Assembly (NCBI RefSeq): GCF_013155365.1
Contig: NZ_JABJRA010000010.1
Location: 62,001-126,000 of the forward strand
Direction of reading: 5' to 3'
Length of the DNA: 64,000 nucleotides
DNA from: Nocardioides sp. zg-DK7169
GTDB lineage: Bacteria; Actinomycetota; Actinomycetes; Propionibacteriales; Nocardioidaceae
Shown here in pieces: positions 7,219 through 14,587 of the stretch (positions are counted from its first letter, which is position 1; each line of letters begins with the position of its first letter). The notes beneath the pieces were generated by a model. The model saw nothing but the letters and a program-made list of their open reading frames with translations. It was not told where the DNA came from and did not search any database. A program made the position numbers and the translations under genes.

Positions 7219-7664
7219 CGACGCGGTGCGCCGTGCAGGCACTCGTCGAGGCGCCCGTCGCGACGCTGTGGGAGCTGCTCGCCGACGTCGAGCGGATGCC
7301 GGAGTGGACCCCGTCGATGCGGAGCGTGCGCCTGCTCGACGGCGCCGGCCTGGCCCTCGGGACGCGGGTCGAGATCCGCCAGCCGCGGATGCCGACGCTG
7401 ACCTGGACGGTCGACGAGGTCACGCCGATGCGGCACTTCCGCTGGTCCGCGCGCAGCGGTGGGGTCACGACGTGCGCCGACCACTGGCTCGAGCCCCGTT
7501 CGGAGGGGCGGCAGACGGAGGTGCGTCTCGCCGTCGAGCACGAGGGCCGGCTGGCCGGGCTGGTCGGCGCCCTCACCATGCGCCGGACCGCGCGCTACCT
7601 GGACCTGGAGGTCACGGGTCTCAAGGGCGCCGCCGAGGCGGCGGTGCGGCGCGATGCCGGATGA
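7215..7664 (+). CDS. SRPBCC family protein
   Basis: A 149-residue polyketide-cyclase/START-like protein. The N-terminal pattern VQALVEAPVATLWELLADVERMPEWTPSMRSVRLL is the standard opening of SRPBCC folds, and the C-terminal helix MRRTARYLDLEVTGLKGAAE closes the hydrophobic pocket. These proteins bind hydrophobic ligands; the ligand is unknown. The ATG overlaps the DUF2867 stop by 4 nt, and its own end overlaps the preferred TetR start by 11 nt, so the three genes are translationally coupled. Confidence 0.85.
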   Translation: MTTRCAVQALVEAPVATLWELLADVERMPEWTPSMRSVRLLDGAGLALGTRVEIRQPRMPTLTWTVDEVTPMRHFRWSARSGGVTTCADHWLEPRSEGRQTEVRLAVEHEGRLAGLVGALTMRRTARYLDLEVTGLKGAAEAAVRRDAG

Positions 7665-8274
7665 TGCTCCTCCGGGCGGGCTCGTGAGCGGGGGCGGGCA
7701 CGCGGTCGCCGGTCCGCGCGAGCGGCTGCTCGCCGCCACGATCGAGGTGATGGCGCGCGAGGGCAGCACCGGGTGGACCCTGCGCCGGCTGGCGGAGGCC
7801 GTCGGCACGAGCCACCGCATGGTGATCTATCACTTCGGCTCCCTCGACGGGCTGCTGGTCGCCGTCGTGCAGGACGTGGAGGCGCGCCAGCGCGAGCGGC
7901 GGGCGGCGCTTGCCGTCGAGCACCCGGACCCGGTCGAGGCGGCGCGGGCGCTGTGGCGCGAGCTGGCGGCGCCGGACCTGGCGGCGTACGAGCGATTGTT
8001 CTTCGAGCTCTACGCCGCCGGGCTCCAGGGTCAGGACGCGGCGGCGTCGCTCCCGCGGGCGTCGGTCGAGGAGTGGCTGGAGCCGTTGACCGGTCTGTTC
8101 GCCGCGGCCACCGGCGACTCGGAGAACGCCGCGGTGGACGCCCGGCTCGGCCTCGCGGTCGTCCGCGGGCTGCTGCTCGACCTGCTCGCGACCGACGACC
8201 GGGAGGCGGTCACCGCGGCGCACGAGCGCTACCTCGGCATGGTCGTGGGTCTGCGGCGCGGCGGCCAGCTGTAA
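7654..8274 (+). CDS. TetR/AcrR family transcriptional regulator
   Basis: A 206-residue regulator. The N-terminal HTH reads RERLLAATIEVMAREGSTGWTLRRLAEAVGTSHRMVIYHFGSLDGLLVAVV, the canonical TetR DNA-binding domain (about residues 22-72); the rest is a helical ligand domain. It likely represses its own operon through the palindrome at 6522-6537. The ATG at 7654 overlaps the SRPBCC gene; a GTG at 7684 is an alternative and neither has a strong ribosome site. The stop codon TAA is inside the first arm of a long inverted repeat (8271-8338). Confidence 0.9.
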   Translation: MPDDAPPGGLVSGGGHAVAGPRERLLAATIEVMAREGSTGWTLRRLAEAVGTSHRMVIYHFGSLDGLLVAVVQDVEARQRERRAALAVEHPDPVEAARALWRELAAPDLAAYERLFFELYAAGLQGQDAAASLPRASVEEWLEPLTGLFAAATGDSENAAVDARLGLAVVRGLLLDLLATDDREAVTAAHERYLGMVVGLRRGGQL

Positions 8275-8338
8275 CGCGGGGTTATCGACGCTTCCCCCGT
8301 CGTACACCGCGTGTGGAGCGTCAATAACCCCGCGTTAC
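8271..8338. terminator. Long hairpin overlapping the TetR stop codon
   Basis: Two 21-nt arms (8271-8291 and 8318-8338) are complementary with one mismatch, enclosing a 26-nt loop. The left arm begins with the G of the last codon followed by the TAA stop. The core GTAACGCGGGGTTAT is repeated inverted. It could be a rho-independent terminator without a T-run, or a mobile palindromic repeat. Confidence 0.55.
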
Positions 8339-8401
8339 ATGGCGGGCGGGGTCGCGGAAGTGGGAGCTCGGTGGGCAGCGCCGTCACCTTCCGATACGTT
8401 G

Positions 8402-8415
8402 ACCAAACGCTTGCT
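8402..8415. promoter_or_regulatory. KstR2-like operator before the SDR gene
   Basis: ACCAAACGCTTGCT matches the published KstR2 consensus AnCAAGnnCTTGnT with one mismatch. It lies 28 bp before the SDR start. A perfect match is at 11341-11354, upstream of the opposing pair of genes. Confidence 0.5.
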
Positions 8416-8442
8416 CAACACGTCGACCCCTGAGGAGCTCTC

Positions 8443-9378
8443 ATGAGTGACGCCGGACGTTCCGGACCCGCCCACCTCGCGATCGTGACCGGCGCCAGCC
8501 GTGGCATCGGGCGGGCGATGGCGCGCCGCCTGGCCGCGGACGGGATGGCCGTGGCGGCGGTGTCCCGCACGCTGCGCCCGGGCGACGGCAGCCTCGCGGG
8601 CTCGCTGGAGGAGACCGTCGAGCTGATCCGCGCGGACGGTGGGGTCGCGCAGGCGTTCGTCGCCGACCTCGGCGACCCCGGGCTCGACCGGCCGGCGCTG
8701 GTGGCGCGGATCGAGGAGGAGATGGGCGCCGACGTCGACGTGCTCGTCAACAACGCCGCGGCCACTCGGCACTACGAGGCCGGCTTCCTCGACGTGCCGC
8801 GCGAGTGGTTCATGGACTCCCTCGAGACCAACGTCTGGAACTCCTGGGACCTGGCCCGCGCGGTGGTGCCGAGCATGCGCCGGCGCGGCGCCGGCTGGAT
8901 CCTCAACATCTCCTCGCGTTCGGCCGGGCCGCGGGTCGGCCCGCCGTTCGCGCCGCACCCGCTCAAGGGCGCGGTGCTCTACGCCGGCACCAAGGCGATG
9001 ATCGACCGGATCACCACCGGCATGGCGATGGAGCTGCACGACGACGGCATCGCGGTCAACGCGCTCTCGCCCAACCGCGGCGTGGCGACCGAGAACGCCG
9101 CCAACGCGGTGCCCGGCTGGCCCTCCGAGCCGGAGGAGACGATGGCCGAGGCGGCGCTGCTGCTGTGCAGCGCGGACCCGCGCGAGGTCACCGGCCGGGT
9201 CGCCTACAGCCTCCCGCTGCTCAAGAAGCTCAACCGCCCGGTGCGCACGCTCGACGGGCGCGACCTGGTGCCCGGGTGGCAGCCCGAGGACCTCGACGAG
9301 GCCGGGTTCCTGCCCGAGTACCTCCACTTCCACGCCGCGCCGCCGGTCCCGGCCGCCCTCCTCGCGGAGCAGGGGTGA
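8443..9378 (+). CDS. Short-chain dehydrogenase/reductase
   Basis: A 311-residue NAD(P)-dependent oxidoreductase. The Rossmann motif TGASRGIG is near residues 16-23, VLVNNAAAT is the NNAG-type motif, and YAGTK supplies the catalytic Tyr and Lys. It is longer than a minimal SDR, with a ~60-residue C-terminal extension (DLVPGWQPEDLDEAGFLPEY) of the type seen in SDRs acting on large acyl or steroid-like substrates. GAGGAGCT precedes the ATG by 6-7 nt. The stop overlaps the start of the F420 oxidoreductase gene (GTGA). The operator at 8402 suggests induction with the genes at 10287-11275. Confidence 0.9.
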   Translation: MSDAGRSGPAHLAIVTGASRGIGRAMARRLAADGMAVAAVSRTLRPGDGSLAGSLEETVELIRADGGVAQAFVADLGDPGLDRPALVARIEEEMGADVDVLVNNAAATRHYEAGFLDVPREWFMDSLETNVWNSWDLARAVVPSMRRRGAGWILNISSRSAGPRVGPPFAPHPLKGAVLYAGTKAMIDRITTGMAMELHDDGIAVNALSPNRGVATENAANAVPGWPSEPEETMAEAALLLCSADPREVTGRVAYSLPLLKKLNRPVRTLDGRDLVPGWQPEDLDEAGFLPEYLHFHAAPPVPAALLAEQG

Positions 9379-10283
9379 GCGCCGTGGGACGCCGCCTCGC
9401 GCTCAACCTGATGGCCGCCGAGCACCTCGGTGACGGCACCTTCGGCGCGGTCCTCGAGGCCGCCCGCACCGCCGACCACCTCGGCGTGCACCGCGTCGTG
9501 CTGCCCGACCACGTCGTCATCTCGGCGCAGGCCCACCGCGAGCGCGAGGGGTTCCCCTACCCGCTCGACGCGTCCTGGTTCGAGCCGCTCACCGCCCTCG
9601 CGGCCGTCGCCGCCGTGACCGAGCGGGTGCGGCTCGGCACCAACGTGCTCATCGCGCCGCTGCGCCCGGCCGTCCTGCTCGCCAAGCAGCTCGCGAGCCT
9701 CGACGCCATCTCGGGCGGCCGCGTCGAGGTCGCCCTCGGCATCGGCTGGCAGGAGGCCGAGTACGCCGCCGCGGGGGTCGCCTTCGACCGACGGATGTCG
9801 GCGCTCGTGGAGCAGGTCCGTGCCTGCCGGGCCCTGTGGGGTGAGCCGCCGGCGGGCGCGCAGCCCGCTCTGGCCGGCCTGGGGGACCTGCACTCCCACC
9901 CGCGGCCGCCGCAGGGCGACCGGCTCCCGGTCTCGCTCGGGGTCGGTCTGGGCCCGCGCAACGTGGCCCGCATCGTCGAGCTCGGCGTCGGCTGGGCGCC
10001 GGCGCCGATGCCGGTGGCGGACTTCGCGGCCGGGGTCGCCCGGCTGCGCGCGGCCTGCGCCGACGCCGGGCGCGACCCGGCGACGCTCGCGGTGACGGGC
10101 GCGGTGACGCTGCCGCCCCAGCACGTGCGGGCCGCCGAGGCCGGGCTGCCGCACCCGCTCGCCGAGGCCGAGGCGCTGTGGGACGCCGGTGCCGACACCG
10201 TCATCGTCCACCCGCTCGCGCACTGCGACGACCTCGAGGACCTGCCGGAGTTCCTCTCGCCGCTGCTCGCGGCGGCCGGCTGA
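9375..10283 (+). CDS. LLM-class F420-dependent oxidoreductase
   Basis: A 302-residue luciferase-like oxidoreductase, probably using coenzyme F420. Diagnostic stretches are GVHRVVLPDHVV, RVRLGTNVLIAPLRPAVLLAKQLASLDAISGGRVEVALGIGWQEAEYAA and, at the C-terminus, LWDAGADTVIVHPL. The GxGIGW/QEAEYAA pattern is typical of the F420-dependent subgroup found in actinobacteria. It starts with GTG overlapping the SDR stop by 4 nt, so the two form one operon and presumably act on the same substrate. It ends 3 bp from the convergent SnoaL-like gene. Confidence 0.9.
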   Translation: MSAVGRRLALNLMAAEHLGDGTFGAVLEAARTADHLGVHRVVLPDHVVISAQAHREREGFPYPLDASWFEPLTALAAVAAVTERVRLGTNVLIAPLRPAVLLAKQLASLDAISGGRVEVALGIGWQEAEYAAAGVAFDRRMSALVEQVRACRALWGEPPAGAQPALAGLGDLHSHPRPPQGDRLPVSLGVGLGPRNVARIVELGVGWAPAPMPVADFAAGVARLRAACADAGRDPATLAVTGAVTLPPQHVRAAEAGLPHPLAEAEALWDAGADTVIVHPLAHCDDLEDLPEFLSPLLAAAG

Positions 10284-10286
10284 GCG

Positions 10287-10820
10287 TCAGGCGAAGCGGG
10301 CCTGCAGGCGGCGCAGTGGGTCCTGTGCGGCCCGCTCGCCCCGCTCGCCGCGCGGCCCGGCCGCCTCGGCGGTGATCCGGCGCCCGGCGTCCGAGCGGGT
10401 CCACTCGCGCACCGCCCAGCGCTCCCGGACCCGCCAGGCGCCGTCCTCGCGGACCAGGTGGTCGACGTAGCGGAAGCCGCTGGTGAAGTTCAGCCGCGCG
10501 TCGTCGGCCGGCTCGCCCCAGTGGACGGCGGTGCCGTAGCTCTCGCACACCGCCTCCTCGCCGTGCACCTCGACGAGCTGGTTGCCCACGACGTGCATCG
10601 TGCCGCCGAGGCGCGGCAGCAGCCGCCCGAGCCACGCGACGTACTCGTCGGCGGAGCCGTCGAACCCGGTGTGGTGGTCGATACCGTCGCGGGCGTAGAC
10701 CGCGCGGACCGCGGCCAGGTCGAGGCGGTCCACGCCCCGGCAGTACGCCGCGACCAGGTCGCGGATCTCCTGGTGGTCCTGCAGTCGGCGCACGGCGTCC
10801 GCGCTCATCTCCGTGCTCAC
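10287..10820 (-). CDS. SnoaL-like / nuclear transport factor 2 family protein
   Basis: A 177-residue protein whose core (EIRDLVAAYCRGVDRLDLAAVRAVYARDGIDHHTGFDGSADEYVAWL) is the SnoaL_4 alpha+beta barrel found in steroid isomerases, dehydratases and aromatic dioxygenase small subunits. It has the Tyr, Asp and His positions common to this group (AAYCRGVDRLD; DHHTG). I chose the GTG at 10820 because it overlaps the VOC stop (GTGA); an ATG at 10808 is possible. It is cotranscribed with the VOC gene. A hydratase or isomerase role in a catabolic pathway is a plausible guess only. Confidence 0.8.
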   Translation of the reverse strand: MSTEMSADAVRRLQDHQEIRDLVAAYCRGVDRLDLAAVRAVYARDGIDHHTGFDGSADEYVAWLGRLLPRLGGTMHVVGNQLVEVHGEEAVCESYGTAVHWGEPADDARLNFTSGFRYVDHLVREDGAWRVRERWAVREWTRSDAGRRITAEAAGPRGERGERAAQDPLRRLQARFA

Positions 10821-11275
10821 GACCCGGCCCGGGCCGGGGCGACCGGCGGCTCGACCAGCTCGACCCGGACCCGGTCGGGATCCAGGACGTAGACGCAGCG
10901 GTGCCCGGCCAGCGGCTCGCTGGCGACGATGGGGTCGGAGACCTGCTCCACCCCGCGCTCGCGCAACCCGGCGAGGATCGCGTCGAGCCCGGTCACGGTG
11001 ATCGCCACGTGAGCCGCGCCGACGTGGCCGTTGTCGGGGTCGAGCACGGTGGTGGAACCGTTCTCGTACTGCAGCAGCTCCACCATCGTCGTGCCCTCCG
11101 GCGCCCGCACGAACGCCTGGTGGACCACGACGCCGGGATGACCCGTGACGGCGTCGATCCGCGGCCCGCTGCGCCGCCACGGTCCCAGTCGCTCACCGCC
11201 GAGCAGGTCGGCGTAGAAGTCCAGGGAGCGCTCGATGTCGCTCACGGTGATGCCCACGTGGTGCACGGTGCTCAC
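10817..11275 (-). CDS. VOC family protein (glyoxalase/dioxygenase fold)
   Basis: A 152-residue two-module VOC protein. HHVGITVSDIERSLDFYADLLG and HVAITVTGLDAILAGLRERGVEQVSDP are the paired beta-alpha-beta modules; metal ligands are likely His5 or His6, Glu in MVELLQYE and the closing Glu in VRVELVEPP. The family includes methylmalonyl-CoA epimerase, ring-cleaving dioxygenases and glyoxalases. The GTG start has GAGAGGAC 8 nt upstream. The perfect KstR2-like palindrome at 11341 lies about 66 bp upstream, so it is likely coregulated with the SDR/F420 pair. Confidence 0.85.
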   Translation of the reverse strand: MSTVHHVGITVSDIERSLDFYADLLGGERLGPWRRSGPRIDAVTGHPGVVVHQAFVRAPEGTTMVELLQYENGSTTVLDPDNGHVGAAHVAITVTGLDAILAGLRERGVEQVSDPIVASEPLAGHRCVYVLDPDRVRVELVEPPVAPARAGS

Positions 11276-11340
11276 GCGTCGTCCTCTCGCCGGGTCGGGC
11301 GTCCCCGGGGCCGGGAGCGCGCGGCGATCGTACGACGCGC

Positions 11341-11354
11341 ACCAAGCGCTTGCT
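11341..11354. promoter_or_regulatory. KstR2-like operator (perfect consensus match)
   Basis: ACCAAGCGCTTGCT matches AnCAAGnnCTTGnT at every defined position. It is placed to control the VOC-SnoaL pair on the minus strand. Several TetR proteins use similar CAAG-CTTG palindromes, so the actual regulator is unproven. Confidence 0.6.
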
Positions 11355-11364
11355 TCAGTTCTGC

Positions 11365-11694
11365 TCAGCAGGCGGGTGCGGCGGTGTCGCGTCCGCAGCG
11401 CGTCGGCGTGTGCGGGATGACGAGCACGGCGAGCACCATCTGGGCCGCGGACCCCTCCTCCGCGCAGATCGTGAACGAGCGCCCTGCCCCCTCGGAGGCG
11501 CGCATCGCGCCGACGAGCTGGGAGACGGCGAGGCTGCTGAGGTAGTGGGCGTCGGAGAGCTCGACCACCAGCGGGTCGAGGTGGCCGTAGGTCTCGAGTG
11601 CGCTGCGCAGCGCAGGAACCGCCAGGTCGTCGACGTCACCGCCGATCCGCAGCACCTCGCCGTCGCAGTCGATCACGCAGGGGTGGGAGGGCAT
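11365..11694 (-). CDS. STAS domain protein (anti-sigma factor antagonist-like)
   Basis: A 109-residue single STAS domain. LRIGGDVDDLAVPALRSALE and LVVELSDAHYLSSLAVSQLVGAMRASEG correspond to the strand-helix pattern of SpoIIAA/RsbV antagonists, with the Ser pair in YLSSLAV at the usual phosphorylation site. Such proteins bind anti-sigma kinases or phosphate-sensing partners; no partner gene is adjacent. TAGGCT ends 6 nt before the ATG (minus strand), so the mRNA is probably leaderless. The gene is 10 bp beyond the KstR2-like site but reads away from the VOC pair's control. Confidence 0.8.
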   Translation of the reverse strand: MPSHPCVIDCDGEVLRIGGDVDDLAVPALRSALETYGHLDPLVVELSDAHYLSSLAVSQLVGAMRASEGAGRSFTICAEEGSAAQMVLAVLVIPHTPTRCGRDTAAPAC

Positions 11695-11740
11695 GCCGTC
11701 AGCCTAGGCGGGGCAATGGAGTGACCGCCGCCACTAGGGT

Positions 11741-11756
11741 GGTACTTGATCGTACC
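11741..11756. promoter_or_regulatory. Inverted repeat upstream of the GDSL esterase
   Basis: GGTAC-TTGATC-GTACC lies 82 bp before the esterase start, in the only intergenic gap that can hold its promoter. It may be an operator; the protein that would bind is unknown. Confidence 0.35.
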
Positions 11757-11837
11757 GGGTGATCGGGGACGCGTCCCCGCACGGCGCCGGCCGGTCGCGC
11801 ACGCACCCCTCACACCCGCCCCAAGATGGAGGAACCC

Positions 11838-12890
11838 ATGTCGTCAGCTCGTCCCCGGACCCGGCGCCGGCTGTGCGCGGCGCTCGTCGCCGTCGCGCTC
11901 ACCGCCGGCTCCGCGCTCGTCGCCGCCCCGACCCCGGCGGTGGCCGCCAGCGAGGTCGTCGGGGGAGGCGAGCCGATCGACTACGTCGCGCTCGGTGACT
12001 CCTACAGCGCCGGTCCGCTGATCCCCGTGCAGCGCGCCGATCCGCTCGGCTGCCTGCGCTCGACCAACAACTACCCGGCGTACCTCGCCTCCCACCTCGA
12101 CGTCGCGACGTACGTCGACGTCACGTGCTCCGGCGCGGAGACCGCCGATCTCGACCGGCGCGCGCAGAAGACGATCCTTCCCGGCCCCTCGCCGGCTCCG
12201 CAGCTCGACGTCCTCACCGACGCCACCGACCTGGTCACCCTCGGGATCGGCGGCAACGACTACGAGCTCTTCGGGTCGATGATCAAGGTCTGCCAGGAGG
12301 TCGCGCCGCTGGCCCCGAAGGGCGCCCCCTGTCGGCGCCACTTCACCAACCGCAAGGGTGTGGACACCAAGCTGCGCGACGCCGACCGGATCCGCAAGGA
12401 CGTCGGGCGGGTGCTGCGCGGGATCGCGCGCCGCGCCCCGAACGCCGAGGTGTACGTCGTGGGCTACCCGCGGCTGCTGCCGCAGCGCGGCACCTGCAAG
12501 CAGGTCAGCTTCGCGACCGGCGACTACCGCTGGGGCAACCGCGTCGAGCGCCGGCTGAACCGCTCGCTGCGTCTGGCCGCGCGCAACAACGGCGCCACCT
12601 ACCTCAACCTCTACCCGGCCTCCCGCGGGCACGACGCCTGTGCGGGCAAGGAGGCCTGGATCAACGGCGACACCCTCAAGTTGTTCCGCGCCGCCGACTT
12701 CCACCCCTTCAAGCGGGGCATGCGTGCCGCCGCCCAGGAGCTCTACCGCCAGATGACCGGCGGCCTGACCGCTCCTGCGCGGGTGCGCCCGCGGGCCGCC
12801 GACGCGGCCGGCGGCCCGGTCGTGGCGCGCACCGTGCCGCCCGTCCGGCTCGCCGAGGCCTGGCGCGACCGGATGCGCGCCCAGGGCTGA
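11838..12890 (+). CDS. Secreted SGNH/GDSL hydrolase (lipase/esterase)
   Basis: A 350-residue exported hydrolase. A signal peptide with Arg-rich n-region (SARPRTRRRLCAALVAVALT) ends near ..APTPAVAA. Block I is VALGDSYSAGP with the catalytic Ser (about residue 56), block III is GIGGNDYELF with the oxyanion Gly/Asn, and block V is ADFHPFKRG with the Asp and His. Cys residues in GCLRSTNNYPAYLA, VTCSG, VCQEV, PCRR, GTCK and DACAG resemble the disulfide pattern of the Streptomyces SGNH lipases. GGAGGA is about 5 nt before the chosen ATG at 11838; an earlier in-frame ATG at 11826 overlaps it. A strong terminator follows. Confidence 0.9.
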   Translation: MSSARPRTRRRLCAALVAVALTAGSALVAAPTPAVAASEVVGGGEPIDYVALGDSYSAGPLIPVQRADPLGCLRSTNNYPAYLASHLDVATYVDVTCSGAETADLDRRAQKTILPGPSPAPQLDVLTDATDLVTLGIGGNDYELFGSMIKVCQEVAPLAPKGAPCRRHFTNRKGVDTKLRDADRIRKDVGRVLRGIARRAPNAEVYVVGYPRLLPQRGTCKQVSFATGDYRWGNRVERRLNRSLRLAARNNGATYLNLYPASRGHDACAGKEAWINGDTLKLFRAADFHPFKRGMRAAAQELYRQMTGGLTAPARVRPRAADAAGGPVVARTVPPVRLAEAWRDRMRAQG

Positions 12891-12904
12891 CGCGCCCCTC
12901 CCAA

Positions 12905-12943
12905 GACGCCGGGCACCCCCATCGCCGGGGGGTGTCCGGCGTC
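12905..12943 (+). terminator. Terminator of the GDSL esterase gene
   Basis: GACGCCGGGCACCCCC (12905-12920) pairs with 12928-12943 over 16 bp with one G-T pair, loop of 7 nt, 14 bp after the stop codon. Confidence 0.75.
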
Positions 12944-12992
12944 CGTGCGTGTGGGGCCCCGCGACATTCGTCAGGGGCGAATTTCCCAGATC

Positions 12993-13006
12993 TAGAACAG
13001 GTTCTG
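12993..13006. promoter_or_regulatory. KstR-like operator before the ABC transporter operon
   Basis: TAGAACAGGTTCTG matches the KstR consensus TnnAACnnGTTnnA at all defined positions except the last and contains the perfect palindrome AGAAC-AG-GTTCT. It is 73 bp before the first gene of the operon. The 11-bp core AGAACAGGTTC also occurs, inverted, at 21499-21512. Confidence 0.6.
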
Positions 13007-13078
13007 GTCAAATCTGTCAGCATGCGATTCGATGTGTTCGCCGTCACAAGGGGCGGCCGACTGGGGAGGACCAACCAC

Positions 13079-14488
13079 ATGCGTCATCACAGGATCGCCC
13101 GGGTGGGCGTCGTCGCCGCCAGCCTGCTGCTGGTCGCCACGGCCTGCGGCACCGACCGCGACGAGGAGGACCCGTCGGCGGGCGAGGAGACGACCGCCGC
13201 GGCCGCCGCCAACCTGCCCACCGACACCTTTGGCGACCTCGAGGCCCCCTGCGGCGACGGCGACGCCAGCGGTGCGACCGACCCCGGCGTCACCGACGAG
13301 ACGATCACCATCGGCTACGGCGACGACAAGGGCTACCCCGCGACCCCCGGCCTGAACCAGGAGATGGGCGACGCGATGGACGCGTTCGTCGAGTGGTGCA
13401 ATGGCCTCGGCGGCATCAACGGCCGCGAGATCGTCGGCAACCGCTACGACGGCATGATCCTGGAGTCGGCCAAGGTCATCAAGGAGTCCTGCGGCCAGGA
13501 CTTCATGCTCGTCGGCCAGGGCTTCGCGCTCGACGCGAACATCGAGCCCGACCGCATCGGCTGCCAGATGCCGACCGTCGCGGGCTTCGCGATCTCCCCC
13601 CAGGCCGCGATGGGCCCGATGAAGTACGAGCCCGTGCCCGGCCCGGTCGACCTGTTCAACGACGCCGACATCGAGGTCATCGTCGAGAACTACCCGGAGT
13701 TCAAGAACGTCGCGTTCCTCAACAGCGACTCCCCGGCCGTGGACCAGGCCGGCACCCGCTACACCGACAACTTCAAGGGCATCGGGATCACGCCCAAGGA
13801 CTGCGGCGTGGAGCTGAAGTCCGCCGGCGGCGACAACTACCGCGCGATCGTGCAGAAGTTCAAGGAGTGCGACGTCGACGCGCTCTTCACCTGGACCCCG
13901 CCGTCGCCCCCGATCTACAACTTCCTCGACGCCGCCAAGGTCGAGGGCTTCGACGTGCCGCTGGCCAACGCCGCCACCTGGTACACCGACGGCGTGCTGA
14001 AGGCCAACGTCGGCGACCTGACCGAGGGCACGATCATCGCGCTGAACTTCCAGCCCTTCGAGAACGCCGACGTCGTGCCCGCCGTGGCCGACTACCGCGC
14101 CGTCCTCGAGCAGACCGGTGGCGAGCAGGGCCTGCTGGGCATGCAGAGCGCCTCCGCGTTCCTGCTGTGGGCCACGGTCGCCAAGGACTGCGGCAGCGAG
14201 CTCACCCGCCAGTGCATGGTCGACGGCCTCGCGAAGGTCAACGAGTGGACCGGCGGCGGCCTGCACGGCACCTCCGATCCCGGCAACAACACCCCGCAGG
14301 AGTGCGCGATCCTCGTGACCGTCGCGGGTCGCGGCTACGAGCAGATCCAGCCGGCCGAGAAGGGCGAGTGGTACTGCTCCAAGAACGGTGCCCGCAAGGC
14401 GCCGGAGGCCGCCTGGGGTGTCGAGCTGACCGACGACCGGATCGCGACCACCTTCCTCACCGACGACGTGCTCACGCCCAAGGGCTGA
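13079..14488 (+). CDS. ABC transporter substrate-binding lipoprotein
   Basis: A 469-residue binding protein of the branched-chain amino acid (LivJ/type I periplasmic) class. The N-terminus MRHHRIARVGVVAASLLLVATACG ends in a lipobox (VATAC), so it is anchored to the membrane by a lipid. The mature part contains ITIGYGDDKGYPATPGLNQEMGDAMDAFVEWCNGLGGINGREI, the usual first lobe opening, and a long Cys-containing second lobe. GGGGAGGA lies 8 nt before the chosen ATG at 13079; an ATG at 13022 would add an uncharged leader. It is first in an operon with permease and ATPases. Actinobacterial relatives import hydrophobic acids as often as amino acids, so the substrate is open. Confidence 0.9.
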   Translation: MRHHRIARVGVVAASLLLVATACGTDRDEEDPSAGEETTAAAAANLPTDTFGDLEAPCGDGDASGATDPGVTDETITIGYGDDKGYPATPGLNQEMGDAMDAFVEWCNGLGGINGREIVGNRYDGMILESAKVIKESCGQDFMLVGQGFALDANIEPDRIGCQMPTVAGFAISPQAAMGPMKYEPVPGPVDLFNDADIEVIVENYPEFKNVAFLNSDSPAVDQAGTRYTDNFKGIGITPKDCGVELKSAGGDNYRAIVQKFKECDVDALFTWTPPSPPIYNFLDAAKVEGFDVPLANAATWYTDGVLKANVGDLTEGTIIALNFQPFENADVVPAVADYRAVLEQTGGEQGLLGMQSASAFLLWATVAKDCGSELTRQCMVDGLAKVNEWTGGGLHGTSDPGNNTPQECAILVTVAGRGYEQIQPAEKGEWYCSKNGARKAPEAAWGVELTDDRIATTFLTDDVLTPKG

Positions 14489-14587
14489 TCCGGCGTCCGC
14501 CCGGTCGCCACGGCGGCCGGGCGGACGGCAGGACGCACAGGCAGGCGGACAGGGTCCGCGGGGCGACAGAGGGCTGGGAGGGACCTG

